Positions 9,522-18,132 of a DNA stretch of 64,000 nucleotides are shown here, piece by piece. Where the stretch lies: assembly GCF_001434895.1 (NCBI RefSeq), contig NZ_AZEE01000029.1, positions 1-64,000 of the forward strand. Direction: 5' to 3'. Numbering within the stretch: the first letter of the stretch is position 1; each line of letters begins with the position of its first letter. Origin of the DNA: Secundilactobacillus odoratitofui DSM 19909 = JCM 15043. Its GTDB lineage: Bacteria > Bacillota > Bacilli > Lactobacillales > Lactobacillaceae. Position numbers and translations under genes: made by a program. The notes below the pieces were generated by a model. That model had not been told where the DNA came from, did not search any database, and saw only the letters and a program-made list of their open reading frames with translations.

Positions 9522-11363
9522 TTATTCAATTCGCGGCAAAACAGGTCGATCGAAGAAATAACCCTGCAGGTAATCCGCTAACTGATTTTCAACTAACCAG
9601 TCAACCTCCTGCTGGTTTTCAATGCCCTTAACAATCAGATACAACCCGTTTTGGTGAGCAACCTCTGACCACACGACCAGCGCATCGCGGACCTTTTGCT
9701 GATGGGTTTCCTGGGTTTTCAAACTGAATTTCAAACCATCAACGTAGTGTAACACGGCGTCAAATTCGTGTGCTTTAGATGTGGCCGTAATGGTATCAAT
9801 CACCAGCTGAACCTGTAACTGGTGATACTTAGGTGCCAAGTCAATCAAAACATCGCGTGATGGCATCCGCTGCATTTCAATCACAATGTTGGCCAAACTA
9901 GGGTGTTGTCTTCTAAATGTTTCCAGCAAGACAAGGGTTTGCTCTGATTGAAACTGAAATTCGTTCAAGTTTACGATTACCGTGTCAAACTGGGTCTCTT
10001 TAATCAGGTAAGCTAGCATCCGCAATTGAGTCGCAACGGTCACGAAGAAGTAGCCGGGTTCCACCCACCGCTTGTGCGCATAATCGTAATACCGTACTAA
10101 CAACTCACTTGCCATGCAATCTAGCTTACCATTCATGGGCTTAACCACCCGTTGCGGGGAGAACACATAGGTTGCCACAGTCGTATCGTGCTGTTTGCCA
10201 CCCAGCGTCTGCCCGTCAATGGTGACCGCATCCCGCCCGTTTCGTTTGCTTTGATAAAGGCTATCATCTGCGCGACGATACAGATTTTCAACTGTATCCG
10301 ACTCATGAGTCATCGCGGTTACCCCAATCGAAACCGTGACCTTCACATCGTAGCCACGGTAGTCGAAGCGTTGTTCACGAACTGCTTGCCAGATAGTTTG
10401 GACCATTGATCGAACTTGTTCGGCGGACCGATTCTGAAATAAAATGGTGAATTCTTCGCCACCGGTTCGGTACAAGTAGCGATCATCGCCACTCTCCTTG
10501 AGCACGTTCATTAGCGTTTCAGCTACACCAGACAACACCGCGTTACCCGCCAAATGCCCATAGGTATCGTTGATTTGTTTGAAGTGGTCCACATCCAGCG
10601 TTGCCAATGTTAAGGCTTCGTGATTTTGCTGGGCTAAATTAAATAAATGTGTGATTTCTTCCTGATATAGGGTGTAACTCTTAGCGTTAGTCAACGCGTC
10701 GTAGTTAGCTGAGTGGGCAATTCGCGCATTCACTTGGCCAACGTGGTAGCGGTGCACCCAGTAACTGGTGGCGACAATGTCCATCACCATAAACATTAGA
10801 ATCGCTTGCCAAGCAATCTTAGTGCTCATTTCAATCCCGGCAGAAAAACGCGGGAGTAACAGCCAAAACGCCATCGCCATGTAAAACATCATCCCAATGT
10901 TGAACCAACGCCGGTAACGCAGACGCTTCCCGTACCACCACATCATGCCAACGCCAATCAGTAATAGCACGATTGAAATGGCAAACTGTGGTCGGTCAAA
11001 ATTACCCGCATGGTGCATGGACCAAACCGCTAGTAGCGCAACTATGCGTGTCCCAAACTCCCACCAAGCCATATCCGTGTCAAACAAGGTAAATACCAGC
11101 AGGAATAGTCCCATGTTGTGAAACATCATCGCGTTAAGAACGACGTGATAACCCATTAAATGAAATAGCGTGCCGATTCCAATTGAGGCCAGTAGCAACA
11201 GCCAACGTCCCGCAAACCGTTTCATGTGACTGGTCTGTTGTTCAACAACGTGGCCTAGCTCTTGGTAAATCGAGATGAAGCCCGCCATAAATAGACTTGA
11301 AATGATAATTTGGGTCGCTAAAAGCGGCCAGGTGAGTAACTGCAGATTCATCGTCATATTCAA
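9522..11363 (-). CDS. Membrane GGDEF protein with degenerate EAL domain
   Basis: 613 residues. Six or so hydrophobic segments fill residues 10-200, followed by a GGDEF domain: LDVDHFKQINDTYGH at about 256-270, active-site GGEEF at 301-305, and VTVSIGVTAM. These keep the residues expected of a diguanylate cyclase making cyclic di-GMP from GTP. The C-terminal part (about 410-610) has the EAL fold order but not its catalytic signature: ASELLVR instead of an EALxR motif, IEMQRM, VDGLKFS and VKGIENQQEV lack the usual metal ligands. It is probably a non-catalytic sensor or effector domain. The start is TTG at 11363, with GGGGGA 9-10 bases upstream; ATG at 11357 is the alternative. It follows xylR by 73 bp on the same strand and may share its transcript. 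Confidence 0.85.
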   Translation of the reverse strand: MNMTMNLQLLTWPLLATQIIISSLFMAGFISIYQELGHVVEQQTSHMKRFAGRWLLLLASIGIGTLFHLMGYHVVLNAMMFHNMGLFLLVFTLFDTDMAWWEFGTRIVALLAVWSMHHAGNFDRPQFAISIVLLLIGVGMMWWYGKRLRYRRWFNIGMMFYMAMAFWLLLPRFSAGIEMSTKIAWQAILMFMVMDIVATSYWVHRYHVGQVNARIAHSANYDALTNAKSYTLYQEEITHLFNLAQQNHEALTLATLDVDHFKQINDTYGHLAGNAVLSGVAETLMNVLKESGDDRYLYRTGGEEFTILFQNRSAEQVRSMVQTIWQAVREQRFDYRGYDVKVTVSIGVTAMTHESDTVENLYRRADDSLYQSKRNGRDAVTIDGQTLGGKQHDTTVATYVFSPQRVVKPMNGKLDCMASELLVRYYDYAHKRWVEPGYFFVTVATQLRMLAYLIKETQFDTVIVNLNEFQFQSEQTLVLLETFRRQHPSLANIVIEMQRMPSRDVLIDLAPKYHQLQVQLVIDTITATSKAHEFDAVLHYVDGLKFSLKTQETHQQKVRDALVVWSEVAHQNGLYLIVKGIENQQEVDWLVENQLADYLQGYFFDRPVLPRIE

Positions 11364-11391
11364 GTCAGCTGATCCCCCTTACACAATATGT

Positions 11392-11431
11392 AACGGCCGA
11401 CCAAGCTCCCCATGAGCTTGCCTCGGCCGTT
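11392..11431 (-). terminator. Strong hairpin between xylR and the GGDEF gene
   Basis: AACGGCCGA, GCAAGCTC, short loop, GAGCTTGG, TCGGCCGTT is an almost perfect stem just after the xylR stop, but no U-tract follows. It may slow polymerase or protect the 3' end rather than terminate. Confidence 0.5.
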
Positions 11432-11436
11432 GGTGC

Positions 11437-12618
11437 TTAAAGCGCTTCTTGCGCTGCAAAATTCAGTTGGAAATCTTCCATTTCAAGGACTTCACGCGTT
11501 ACCAATGCGCACCCGCCTAAGAGGGTCGCATAGTGCGAATTCTTAGTCACCTTGATTGGAATCGATGCCGAAGTCACCATCCGCTGGTACGCCATTTCAA
11601 TACTTGGCATCAACTCTGGCAACGCCTCAATTAGCGGTGAGTTCAAGAAAACCGCGTCCGGATCAAAGCTGTTGGCGGTATTAATAATGATCTTCCCAAC
11701 GTTATCCGCAAAGGCCGCTAACGCCCGCTTAGTGACATCATCGTCTTGCTTAAATAACTTCACCACGTCCTGGCGGTTTAGCGGAATATTAGCCTTTGCC
11801 TCGCTGATTTGGTTAATGATTGCATCTTCTGAACAGTAATCTTCGACCTTCTTTGGTGCTGACACGACGTTTGACCCAATTCGTAGTGAACGGCCAATTT
11901 CACCGGCTTCACCGTGAGTACCACGGTATAAGCGCTGGTTGATAATCAAACCGGCCCCGATGCCTCGGTGAATACTGATTGTCACCGCATTGTTCACCGT
12001 GTGGCCAGGATCGTTAAAGTCGCGTTCGTAAACAGCCGCTGCGTTGGCTTCGTTTTCTAGCAATACCGGTACTTGATACTTGGTTTCGAAATACTCAGCC
12101 AAGTTAACATCTTCCATATCCAAGAAAGGTGAGTAGGTCACTTGATTGTCATCCACAGTCCCATGAATCGCAAAGCTGATGCCTAACAAACCGTGACGGG
12201 TCTGATCGTAACCGGTGACCTTTTTTAGTTGTTCATCGATTAGCGGCAAAATTTCTTTAATGGTTAAATTTTTGACGTTCACCTGCGTGTACGCCATCAC
12301 GTCGCCTGATAAGTTGTTTTGCATCACGTGCAAGTGGCGGTAGCCAAAGTCAAAATTCATAGTGTAGCCGTACCGCCGATTGATAGCAATCAACACGGGC
12401 TTGCGGCCACCAACTGTGGAAGCCGCACCCTCCCCAAGTTCTTCGACGTACCCCTGCTCCTTTAAATCGTTGTACAGTGAAGAAACAGTGGACTTATTAA
12501 GCGATAAATTCCGAGAAATTTCAATTCGTGAAATTGGTTGGTGATTGAAAACCTGTGCGAGCACAGATTGGATGTTTTGCTGATGCAACTGCATCCGGTT
12601 GCGAATTGTGTTCGGCAC
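11437..12618 (-). CDS. xylR: ROK-family xylose repressor XylR
   Basis: 393 residues. An N-terminal winged helix-turn-helix (residues about 15-65, ISRIEISRNLSLNKSTVSSL) precedes a ROK sugar-kinase-like domain with NEANAAAVYER, SIHRGIGAGLII and the GTHGEAGEIG segment. Known XylR proteins of this type bind xylO in the absence of xylose and release it on binding xylose. A clear xylO is present at xylA in this window, supporting the assignment. The start is GTG at 12618, supported by GGAGG seven bases upstream. It is separated from xylA by the GGDEF gene and about 1 kb of repeats. Confidence 0.92.
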   Translation of the reverse strand: MPNTIRNRMQLHQQNIQSVLAQVFNHQPISRIEISRNLSLNKSTVSSLYNDLKEQGYVEELGEGAASTVGGRKPVLIAINRRYGYTMNFDFGYRHLHVMQNNLSGDVMAYTQVNVKNLTIKEILPLIDEQLKKVTGYDQTRHGLLGISFAIHGTVDDNQVTYSPFLDMEDVNLAEYFETKYQVPVLLENEANAAAVYERDFNDPGHTVNNAVTISIHRGIGAGLIINQRLYRGTHGEAGEIGRSLRIGSNVVSAPKKVEDYCSEDAIINQISEAKANIPLNRQDVVKLFKQDDDVTKRALAAFADNVGKIIINTANSFDPDAVFLNSPLIEALPELMPSIEMAYQRMVTSASIPIKVTKNSHYATLLGGCALVTREVLEMEDFQLNFAAQEAL

Positions 12619-13097
12619 GCGAACACCTCCCTATATTGTTTGTTGTACTAATTATGTAGCACAGTTGTTTAGTCTATGTGAGTTAGTTCTGAACTGGCGC
12701 TGTTGCGTATCGCAAAGTGGCTTGGCCACGGTTAACAGCACGGTTGTCGAGCGATTAGTTACCCAAATCTGGTCGCTCACATATTGCATTATAAACGACT
12801 ATTGGTTTAAGGGCGACCCCAACCGTTAAAAAGTTAGCCATTACTGACCCCCAAAAAAACGGCACATTAATTCATACCCCTAATTGTACACTAGCCAATG
12901 ATTGGAACGAAGCCTCTTTCGATGAATCTAGTCCCGAACTTTTTGATTCTACCGAAAATAACTTGTCATTGACGAGCGTTTTGACTTGCCAGACCAACTT
13001 GTCATAGCGTATTGTACTGTTAACGTCACGTCATGTAGGCGTTTCTCATGATATTTTTTGTTTGAACATCAGTCTTAATTTCTCGGAGGGAATCAGA
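12619..13097. other. Divergent xylR/pncA intergenic region
   Basis: A 479-bp gap between oppositely oriented genes must hold both promoters. On the plus strand ATTGTTTGTTGTACTAATTA (about 12636-12655), close to the xylR start, loosely resembles the xylO half-sites and could be an autoregulatory site. A GAGCGA..TCGCTC hairpin lies near 12749-12778. I see no convincing gene here; the frame at 12599-12829 lacks a ribosome-binding site. Confidence 0.35.
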
Positions 13098-13652
13098 ATG
13101 GCAGCTAATGAAGCACTATTGATTATTGATTACACCAACGATTTTGTTCACGATAAGGGGGCTTTGACCTGTGGCGGCCCCGGACAAGTTTTGGAACCAG
13201 AAATTATTTCACTCGCAGATGCAACTGAAGCTGACGGGGGCTGGGTAATTTTACCAACCGATGTCCATATGCCGAACGATCCGTATCATCCAGAATCAAA
13301 GCTCTTTCCCCCACATAATGTTCGTGGGACTTGGGGACGCGAATTCTATGGCGATCTCAAGCCATGGTTTGAGGCCCACCAAGATGACGGCCGCGTTTAC
13401 ATGTACGACAAAACGCGTTATAGTGCCTTTGCAGGGACCGATTTGGACCTGCGCTTACGTGAACGGCACGTGGACACCTTACACTTAGTCGGTGTCTGCA
13501 CCGATATCTGTGTGCTCCACACCGCCGTTGACGCCTACAATTTAAATTACAAGATTATTGTGCACAAAGACGCTGTGGCTGCTCTGACCCCTGCTGGTCA
13601 GGACTGGGCACTGGATCATTTCGAACACGTGTTGGGTGCACAAGTCGTTTAA
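13098..13652 (+). CDS. pncA: Nicotinamidase, cysteine hydrolase family
   Basis: 184 residues, resembling Bacillus subtilis PncA along its length (IDYTNDFV, HPESKLFPPHN, KTRYSAFAGTDLDLRLRER, GVCTDICVLHTAVDAYN). The enzyme hydrolyses nicotinamide to nicotinate in the NAD salvage pathway. The catalytic triad of the isochorismatase fold is visible: Asp11 in IIDYTND, the Lys in YDKTRYSAF, and the Cys in TDICVLHTA. The start at 13098 is preferred because CGGAGGG lies 8-9 bases upstream; the in-frame ATG at 13062 has no such site. It is the first gene of a two-gene unit, with the GreA-like gene 12 bp downstream. Confidence 0.92.
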   Translation: MAANEALLIIDYTNDFVHDKGALTCGGPGQVLEPEIISLADATEADGGWVILPTDVHMPNDPYHPESKLFPPHNVRGTWGREFYGDLKPWFEAHQDDGRVYMYDKTRYSAFAGTDLDLRLRERHVDTLHLVGVCTDICVLHTAVDAYNLNYKIIVHKDAVAALTPAGQDWALDHFEHVLGAQVV

Positions 13653-13664
13653 GGATGATTAGGG

Positions 13665-14132
13665 ATGCAACCGTATTTTAACAAAGTCACACAACAAGGT
13701 TATGACAAAATCGCCGCGGAAATTGAGGCACTCAAGCAAGACCGCCCAGCTAAAATTGCAGCGTTATCGGCCGCTCGCGCCTTGGGCGATTTATCTGAAA
13801 ACGCCGAGTACAGCGCCGCCAAACGCGATTTACGTCACCTCGAAAGCCGACTGCGCTTTTTAGACAAGCAACTCCGGTACGCACAAGTTTATGCGCCCAC
13901 TGACAATGCCGTGATTGAAATCGGCAAACACGTGACGTTGCAGTTTCAAGACGATGGTTCTGAGGAAATTTTCGAACTGGTCGGTAATCCTGAGGCTGAC
14001 ATTGGCGCCAACAAGGTGTCGCTGTCGTCGCCGATTGGTAAGGCGTTGCTCGACCACACTGTTGGTGACGTGGTCACAATTGCTTCGCCCAATGGTGATT
14101 ATCAAGTTAAGATTCTTTCAGTTACTTTGTAG
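13665..14132 (+). CDS. greA: GreA-type transcript cleavage factor
   Basis: 155 residues, typical for GreA/GreB. The N-terminal antiparallel coiled coil (residues 1-75) carries the tip motif GDLSENAEYSAAK, whose acidic residues enter the RNA polymerase secondary channel and promote cleavage of backtracked transcripts. The C-terminal FKBP-like domain ends in SSPIGKALLDHTVGDVV, a family hallmark. A ribosome-binding site AAGGATGATTAGGG precedes the ATG. Lactobacilli often have a second greA elsewhere, so this may be a paralogue. A T-rich stretch at about 14150-14169 may act as a weak terminator. Confidence 0.9.
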   Translation: MQPYFNKVTQQGYDKIAAEIEALKQDRPAKIAALSAARALGDLSENAEYSAAKRDLRHLESRLRFLDKQLRYAQVYAPTDNAVIEIGKHVTLQFQDDGSEEIFELVGNPEADIGANKVSLSSPIGKALLDHTVGDVVTIASPNGDYQVKILSVTL

Positions 14133-14193
14133 CTCACTTTCTGGCTGTCTTTTTAGGCGGCCTTTTTTAGTCTAAGAAACACTTGCGTGTTCT

Positions 14194-14385
14194 GTCACTT
14201 CACTCCGGGTTAGCGGCCTTTTCCGGCTGCTGTGGGACCAGCTGCAACCGCTCCGCGTTTTCCGCTTCGGTTATGAGCCCAAAGTTCAGTCTCATAACCG
14301 TCCAGTACGACTAAGCGCGAAACGCGCTAAGTCGTACTTATCACTGCAGCCAAAAAAGGCCGCTAACCCTCCGTTCTCGTTACAT
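14194..14385. repeat. Large structured intergenic repeat, copy B
   Basis: The element opens with GTCACTTCACTCCGGG and closes with CCTCCGTTCTCGTTACAT, as in copy A. The outer stem TTAGCGGCC..GGCCGCTAA encloses the core TGTGGGACCAGCTGCAACCG, a GTTATGAG/CTCATAAC hairpin, CGTCCA, and a GTACGACT/AGTCGTAC hairpin that contains GCGCGAAACGCGC. It differs from copy A inside the stems by paired changes. Confidence 0.75.
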
Positions 14386-14535
14386 AGTGCGCATAATGCT
14401 TCTATTAAATTAGAAAACCAGCCTAGAAATAATACGTACTAAGTCTTGTTTCTAGGCTTTGTCGAAGCTCATGGAAGACAACTATTCGACAAACTGTACA
14501 CCGTTAAGTCCGATACTTGTTCATTAACTTCAGTA

Positions 14536-14763
14536 GCCGTAGTGCCAGAAGCAGACTGGTTGGCGGGTGGTGGCAGTGAAAAATGATGTTAGGGTGAAGT
14601 GACGCAAGAAATGTACTTCTTCTTGGGTTACTTCACCCTTACATCATTGGACGAATCAGAGACCTGCCTTTTGGGCTCTGGTTCGAGGGTGAAAACGCAA
14701 AGCGGTTGAACCCGGTCCCACAGCCACTACTCGCCAACCAGTCTGCTGGCGGCCGGAGGCGAC
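14536..14763. repeat. Large structured intergenic repeat, copy F (inverted)
   Basis: The outer arms GCAGACTGGTTGGCGGG and CGCCAACCAGTCTGC surround a long hairpin GATGTTAGGGTGAAGT../..ACTTCACCCTTACATC, a hairpin of the CAGAGACC/GGGCTCTG type, and the inverted core ending CCCGGTCCCACAGCC. It is followed closely by the metY terminator. Confidence 0.7.
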
Positions 14764-14774
14764 AGTAATGAAAA

Positions 14775-14805
14775 AACGCCACGTAGCAAGATACCACGTG
14801 ACGTT
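14775..14805 (-). terminator. Terminator of metY
   Basis: The minus strand reads AACGTCACGT, loop, ACGTGGCGTT followed by TTTTC, about 60 bases past the stop. Confidence 0.8.
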
Positions 14806-14866
14806 AAAAGTATTTCGTCAATCAATAGTTCAATCTGAGAAATCGGCACTTCAATTGACGCACTTC

Positions 14867-16147
14867 CTAAATTTTGTCTAGCGCTTGCTTAAGATCAGCA
14901 ATCAAATCATCCGCATTTTCAATCCCAACCGAAATCCGAATTAAGTCCGGTGTGATCCCCGTTTGCTTCAATTGCTCTTCGTTTAATTGCGCATGGGTCG
15001 TTGAAGCCGGGTGAATGATCAACGAGTGGGCATCGCCAACGTTGGCGAGCAATGAGAACAAGTCCAAGTTTTCAATCAGTTTCTTGCCGGCTGCTTCGCC
15101 ACCCTTTAGACCTAACGTGAAGATGGAACCGGTGCCCTTTGGAAAATATTTCTGAGCCAATGCATGGTACTTACTATCTTTCAAGCTTGGATAGTTGACC
15201 CACGCCACTTTAGGATGGTTGCTCAAAAATGCTGTGATTTTTTCGGTGTTGGCCACGTGGCGTTCAACCCGTAGTGATAGTGATTCAAGACCCTGAATCA
15301 ATAAGAACGAGTTAAATGGACTGATGGCGGCCCCAGTGTCACGCAAAGTTTGGGCCCGAACCTTAGTGGTGAAGGCAGCTGGTTTCAGGTCGTTCCACAC
15401 GATGCCGTTGTAGGTTGGGTCTGGCGTGGTGAAGTCCGGGTATTTGCCACTGGCTGCATAATCGAACTGGCCATTCTCCACAATGACGCCACCCATAGTT
15501 GTGCCGTGGCCACCGATGAATTTGGTGGCGGAATGGACGACAACGTCTACGCCGTGATCCAGCGGTTGAATGAGGTATGGGGTGCCAAACGTGTTATCGG
15601 CAATTAAAATGATGCCGTGTTCATGTGCAATTTTAGCAACAGCTTCGATATCAATGATGTTGATACCAGGATTGCCAATCGTTTCAATGTACAATGCCTT
15701 GGTATTATCGTCGATGGCTGCCGCGAAATTTTGTGGGTCATCTGGATCAACGAAGGTCGTTGTGATGCCTAATTTGGGTAAGGTGACACTGAATAAATCA
15801 TAAGTCCCACCGTAGAGTGTGCTGGCAGCGACAATATTATCACCGGCATTGGCGATGTTTTGTACCGCAGCAGTTACGGCGGCAGCACCGGTTGCTAAAG
15901 CGACCCCGGCTGTCCCGTTTTCAAGGGCAGCAACCCGTTGTTCAACAACGGCAGTCGTGGGATTGGTCAAACGGGTGTAGATATTCCCCGCATCCGTTAA
16001 CGCAAACCGACCAGCAGCTTCGGCCGCATCCTTAAAGACGTACGACGTGGTTTGGTAAATTGGCACGGCACGTGCACCCGTTTCATCAACCACTTGGCCA
16101 GCGTGAACCTGTTTCGTTTCAAAGTGCAATGCGTTATTTTCTGTCAT
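14867..16147 (-). CDS. metY: O-acetylhomoserine sulfhydrylase (PLP-dependent)
   Basis: 426 residues from ATG 16147, the usual length of Cys/Met-metabolism PLP enzymes of the MetY group. The reaction is O-acetyl-homoserine plus sulfide to homocysteine plus acetate, or the methanethiol variant to methionine. Visible motifs: [20 protein letters not shown] near residue 60, [11 protein letters not shown] (PLP Asp), and [15 protein letters not shown] with the Schiff-base Lys. A reading to 16282 is possible, but it runs into the T-box; AAAGGGGA upstream of 16147 fixes the start. Controlled by a T-box with an apparent methionine specifier, which supports a role in methionine synthesis. Confidence 0.93.
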   Translation of the reverse strand: MTENNALHFETKQVHAGQVVDETGARAVPIYQTTSYVFKDAAEAAGRFALTDAGNIYTRLTNPTTAVVEQRVAALENGTAGVALATGAAAVTAAVQNIANAGDNIVAASTLYGGTYDLFSVTLPKLGITTTFVDPDDPQNFAAAIDDNTKALYIETIGNPGINIIDIEAVAKIAHEHGIILIADNTFGTPYLIQPLDHGVDVVVHSATKFIGGHGTTMGGVIVENGQFDYAASGKYPDFTTPDPTYNGIVWNDLKPAAFTTKVRAQTLRDTGAAISPFNSFLLIQGLESLSLRVERHVANTEKITAFLSNHPKVAWVNYPSLKDSKYHALAQKYFPKGTGSIFTLGLKGGEAAGKKLIENLDLFSLLANVGDAHSLIIHPASTTHAQLNEEQLKQTGITPDLIRISVGIENADDLIADLKQALDKI

Positions 16148-16216
16148 AATGATAATCCCCTTTAGTCGTGTATTTTTATCAAGCTCGTTTGTCATATGTG
16201 TATAGCGTCCGAAATT

Positions 16217-16470
16217 CAAAAAAGCGTTCGCCCCATACCAGCATTTAGCTAGTATGGGACGAACGCTCGTGTTACCACCCATTTTCGCGATTCACTTGCA
16301 TAAATCGCCTCAACGACACCTGTTGATGTCTGGGATCGTAACGCATCCTTGCGAGTTAACCGCGTGAACGGCCAACCTTCAATTTGGGTTCATTCGTCGA
16401 CTTAACACTCTCCTGCCTTTCACTGGCCACAGGTCGCTTTGTGAGGTCTTATCGCTTACTATTCCCATCC
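16217..16470 (-). promoter_or_regulatory. T-box riboswitch, probably methionine-specific, upstream of metY
   Basis: On the minus strand the canonical T-box element TGGGTGGTAACACG (about 16269-16282) lies next to a strong intrinsic terminator: AGCGTTCG.. paired with ..CGAACGCT (16223-16267), followed by at least six T. Upstream are the stem I features: AGTAAGCG (S-turn), GTGGCCAGTGAAAGGC, and a putative specifier GA-ATG-A at 16391-16393. ATG with a following purine points to methionyl-tRNA. Methionine T-boxes are known in Lactobacillales in place of S-boxes. The T-box class is clear; the specifier reading is inferred from position. Confidence 0.88.
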
Positions 16471-16582
16471 GAATTTCATTTTCTAATTGCTATTTAATGT
16501 ACACTTGATTCTTTTGTTCGTCAATAGTTTTTTTGAACTAATTTTTGTTGTTGGTAAAAAATACTACTCAGTGGGTTGTTTG

Positions 16583-16771
16583 TCGCCTACGGCTTTACGT
16601 CAGTCGGGTGGCGTGGTCACTGCTATGGGGCCGGGTCGAGCCCCAGAAACGGTCTCGACCCTCGAATTCAAGCCCCGCCTAAGGTCATTGCGGGTCTTAA
16701 ATTCGTCCCCGACTGCGTTGCAGTCGTTTCACAGCAGCGACCACGCCACCCGACTGACCGCCTGCGGCTAC
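16583..16771. repeat. Large structured intergenic repeat, copy H (divergent)
   Basis: A long outer stem is visible: GTCAGTCGGGTGGCGTGGTC on the left against its near-perfect complement at 16739-16758. Inside are GGGTCGAG/CTCGACCC and TCGAATTCAAG/CTTAAATTCG hairpins. The ends (GCCTACGGC/GCCTGCGGC) match copies C, E and F. The central core has diverged. Overlapping ORFs in three frames are artefacts of the palindrome. The flanks 16471-16582 and 16772-17028 contain nothing recognisable. Confidence 0.6.
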
Positions 16772-17028
16772 AAAGAGTCATGCTTTTACATACTGAATTG
16801 AGTAGATTACTGACACGAAATTGGGAATTAGTCTGTTCTAGTTTGACCACCCTATTTTGAAAAATTGCAGACCGAATACATTAAGAATTACTCAATCACA
16901 CAAAGCATTCATTTTCGTTGCTACTGTTGAACGCCTTCATTGAAGAATAAAATAGCCTAGATAACGAGTTCAAACAACTAAGGTATCATTTCACACTCAT
17001 GTATCCATAAATCCACTACATGTAACGG

Positions 17029-17202
17029 AGGTGACCGGGCCTAGTTTACCTGTGGTGAAGGTGCCGTTAGCGGCTTTAGCGCTTACGGCACGGACGTTTC
17101 TGAGACTTGCGGGGTTGGCAAGGCTCAGAAGCGAGACGGAAGACGTGGTTTTCGGCTGCAGTCGGTCCCACTTCAGGTAAACTAGGCCCGGTCACTGGAG
17201 TG
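17029..17202. repeat. Large structured intergenic repeat, copy G (inverted)
   Basis: The ends are CATGTAACGGAGG and GGTCACTGGAGTG, the inverted form of the copy A/B termini. The outer stem GACCGGGCCTAGTTTACCTG pairs with its complement at 17174-17193. Inside are GCCGTTAGCGG..CGCTTACGGC and TTCTGAGACTTGC../..GGCTCAGAA hairpins and the inverted core GCAGTCGGTCCCAC. Confidence 0.7.
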
Positions 17203-17246
17203 GGCGGATTGTGGGGTGGTGTTTACTTAGTGGTTAAAGTTGAGGG

Positions 17247-17455
17247 CTCGACTTTTACATAGCCGAATCGGGCTATACCAACCAGAGAGTTGCACATAAC
17301 GAGCCCCTGCACAAAGCCAAATTCGGGCTTTATGCAGGGGGTATATACTCGACTTTTATATTGCCAAATCGGGCTACACAAAGCAGAAACTTGCACATAA
17401 GGCCCCCAAGCAATAATACCAAGTTCAGGTCTTATTGCTTGGGGGCCTTATGCTC
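17247..17455. repeat. Two tandem ~105-bp hairpin units; the second likely ends opuC transcription
   Basis: Each unit begins CTCGACTTTTA(C/T)AT, continues with an AATCGGGCTA segment and (A/G)AGTTGCACATAA or AACTTGCACATAA, and ends in a long hairpin. Unit 1 has CCCCTGCA..AAAGCC/GGCTTT..TGCAGGGG (17304-17340). Unit 2 has ATAAGGCCCCCAAGCAATAA paired with its complement (17397-17451). The two stems differ almost completely but occupy the same place. The unit 2 stem lies 30 bp beyond opuCD and probably marks the 3' end of opuC, although no U-tract is seen. Confidence 0.65.
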
Positions 17456-17481
17456 CAGTTTCTAAACGCTTTGTTCCGCAC

Positions 17482-18132
17482 CTAAGCCGTTGGATCAACC
17501 TTCTTCTCCACCCATGCCAGGGCGACATCAAGAATAATCGCCATGAGGGCAGTTGGTAACGCACCGGCTAAGATGATGGCGCTACCGTTAGTGGCATTGG
17601 TGCCTCGGATGATGATGTCCCCAAGACCACCGGCGCCAACGAAAGTCCCGATAGCTGTAATACCGATGGCGAGCACTAACGCATTTCGTAAGCCGGCCAT
17701 GATCACCGACATGGACAGTGGCAGTTCAACTAACCGTAGCAGTTGTAACCGCGTCATGCCCATCCCTTTCCCAGCATCTAGCAGGCTAGGGTTCACGTTA
17801 CGCATGCCCGTATCCGTGTTTTTAATAATTGGTAACAGAGCGTATAAGAACACAGTAACAATCACCGTGTTCACACCCAGGCCAAGACCAATCATGATGA
17901 TGGACAGCATCGCCAGTGATGGAATGGTTTGAATCACGTTAGCAATCCCAATCACCGCACCACTCAACTTACCATGGTGGGCAATGAAGATGCCGATTGG
18001 AATTCCGACAATCGCCGCAATCAGCACCCCGTAAACTGAGATCAAGAAGTGCCGGCTAAATTGTGATAGCACGTACACGCCGTTGTGTTGGTAATAGTAC
18101 AGGAGTTGTTCCCATAAATTCAAGTGTGCCAT
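17482..18132 (-). CDS. opuCD: Osmoprotectant ABC transporter permease OpuCD
   Basis: 216 residues with about five membrane helices and the inner-membrane-component loop GKGMGMTRLQLLRLVELPLSM, which contacts the ATPase. It forms the channel with OpuCB for uptake of glycine betaine, carnitine or choline-type compounds. The start codon shares one base with the opuCC stop (TAATG), so the two are translationally coupled. Last gene of the operon. The substrate cannot be told from sequence. Confidence 0.9.
   Translation of the reverse strand: MAHLNLWEQLLYYYQHNGVYVLSQFSRHFLISVYGVLIAAIVGIPIGIFIAHHGKLSGAVIGIANVIQTIPSLAMLSIIMIGLGLGVNTVIVTVFLYALLPIIKNTDTGMRNVNPSLLDAGKGMGMTRLQLLRLVELPLSMSVIMAGLRNALVLAIGITAIGTFVGAGGLGDIIIRGTNATNGSAIILAGALPTALMAIILDVALAWVEKKVDPTA

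Noticed and set aside
16148-16282. Extended start of metY
   Set aside because: The extension is the T-box terminator and antiterminator, which are non-coding.
16487-16860. Overlapping ORFs of 60-104 codons
   Set aside because: Generated by the palindromic structured repeat; three frames on both strands are open, which is typical for GC-rich hairpins, not genes.
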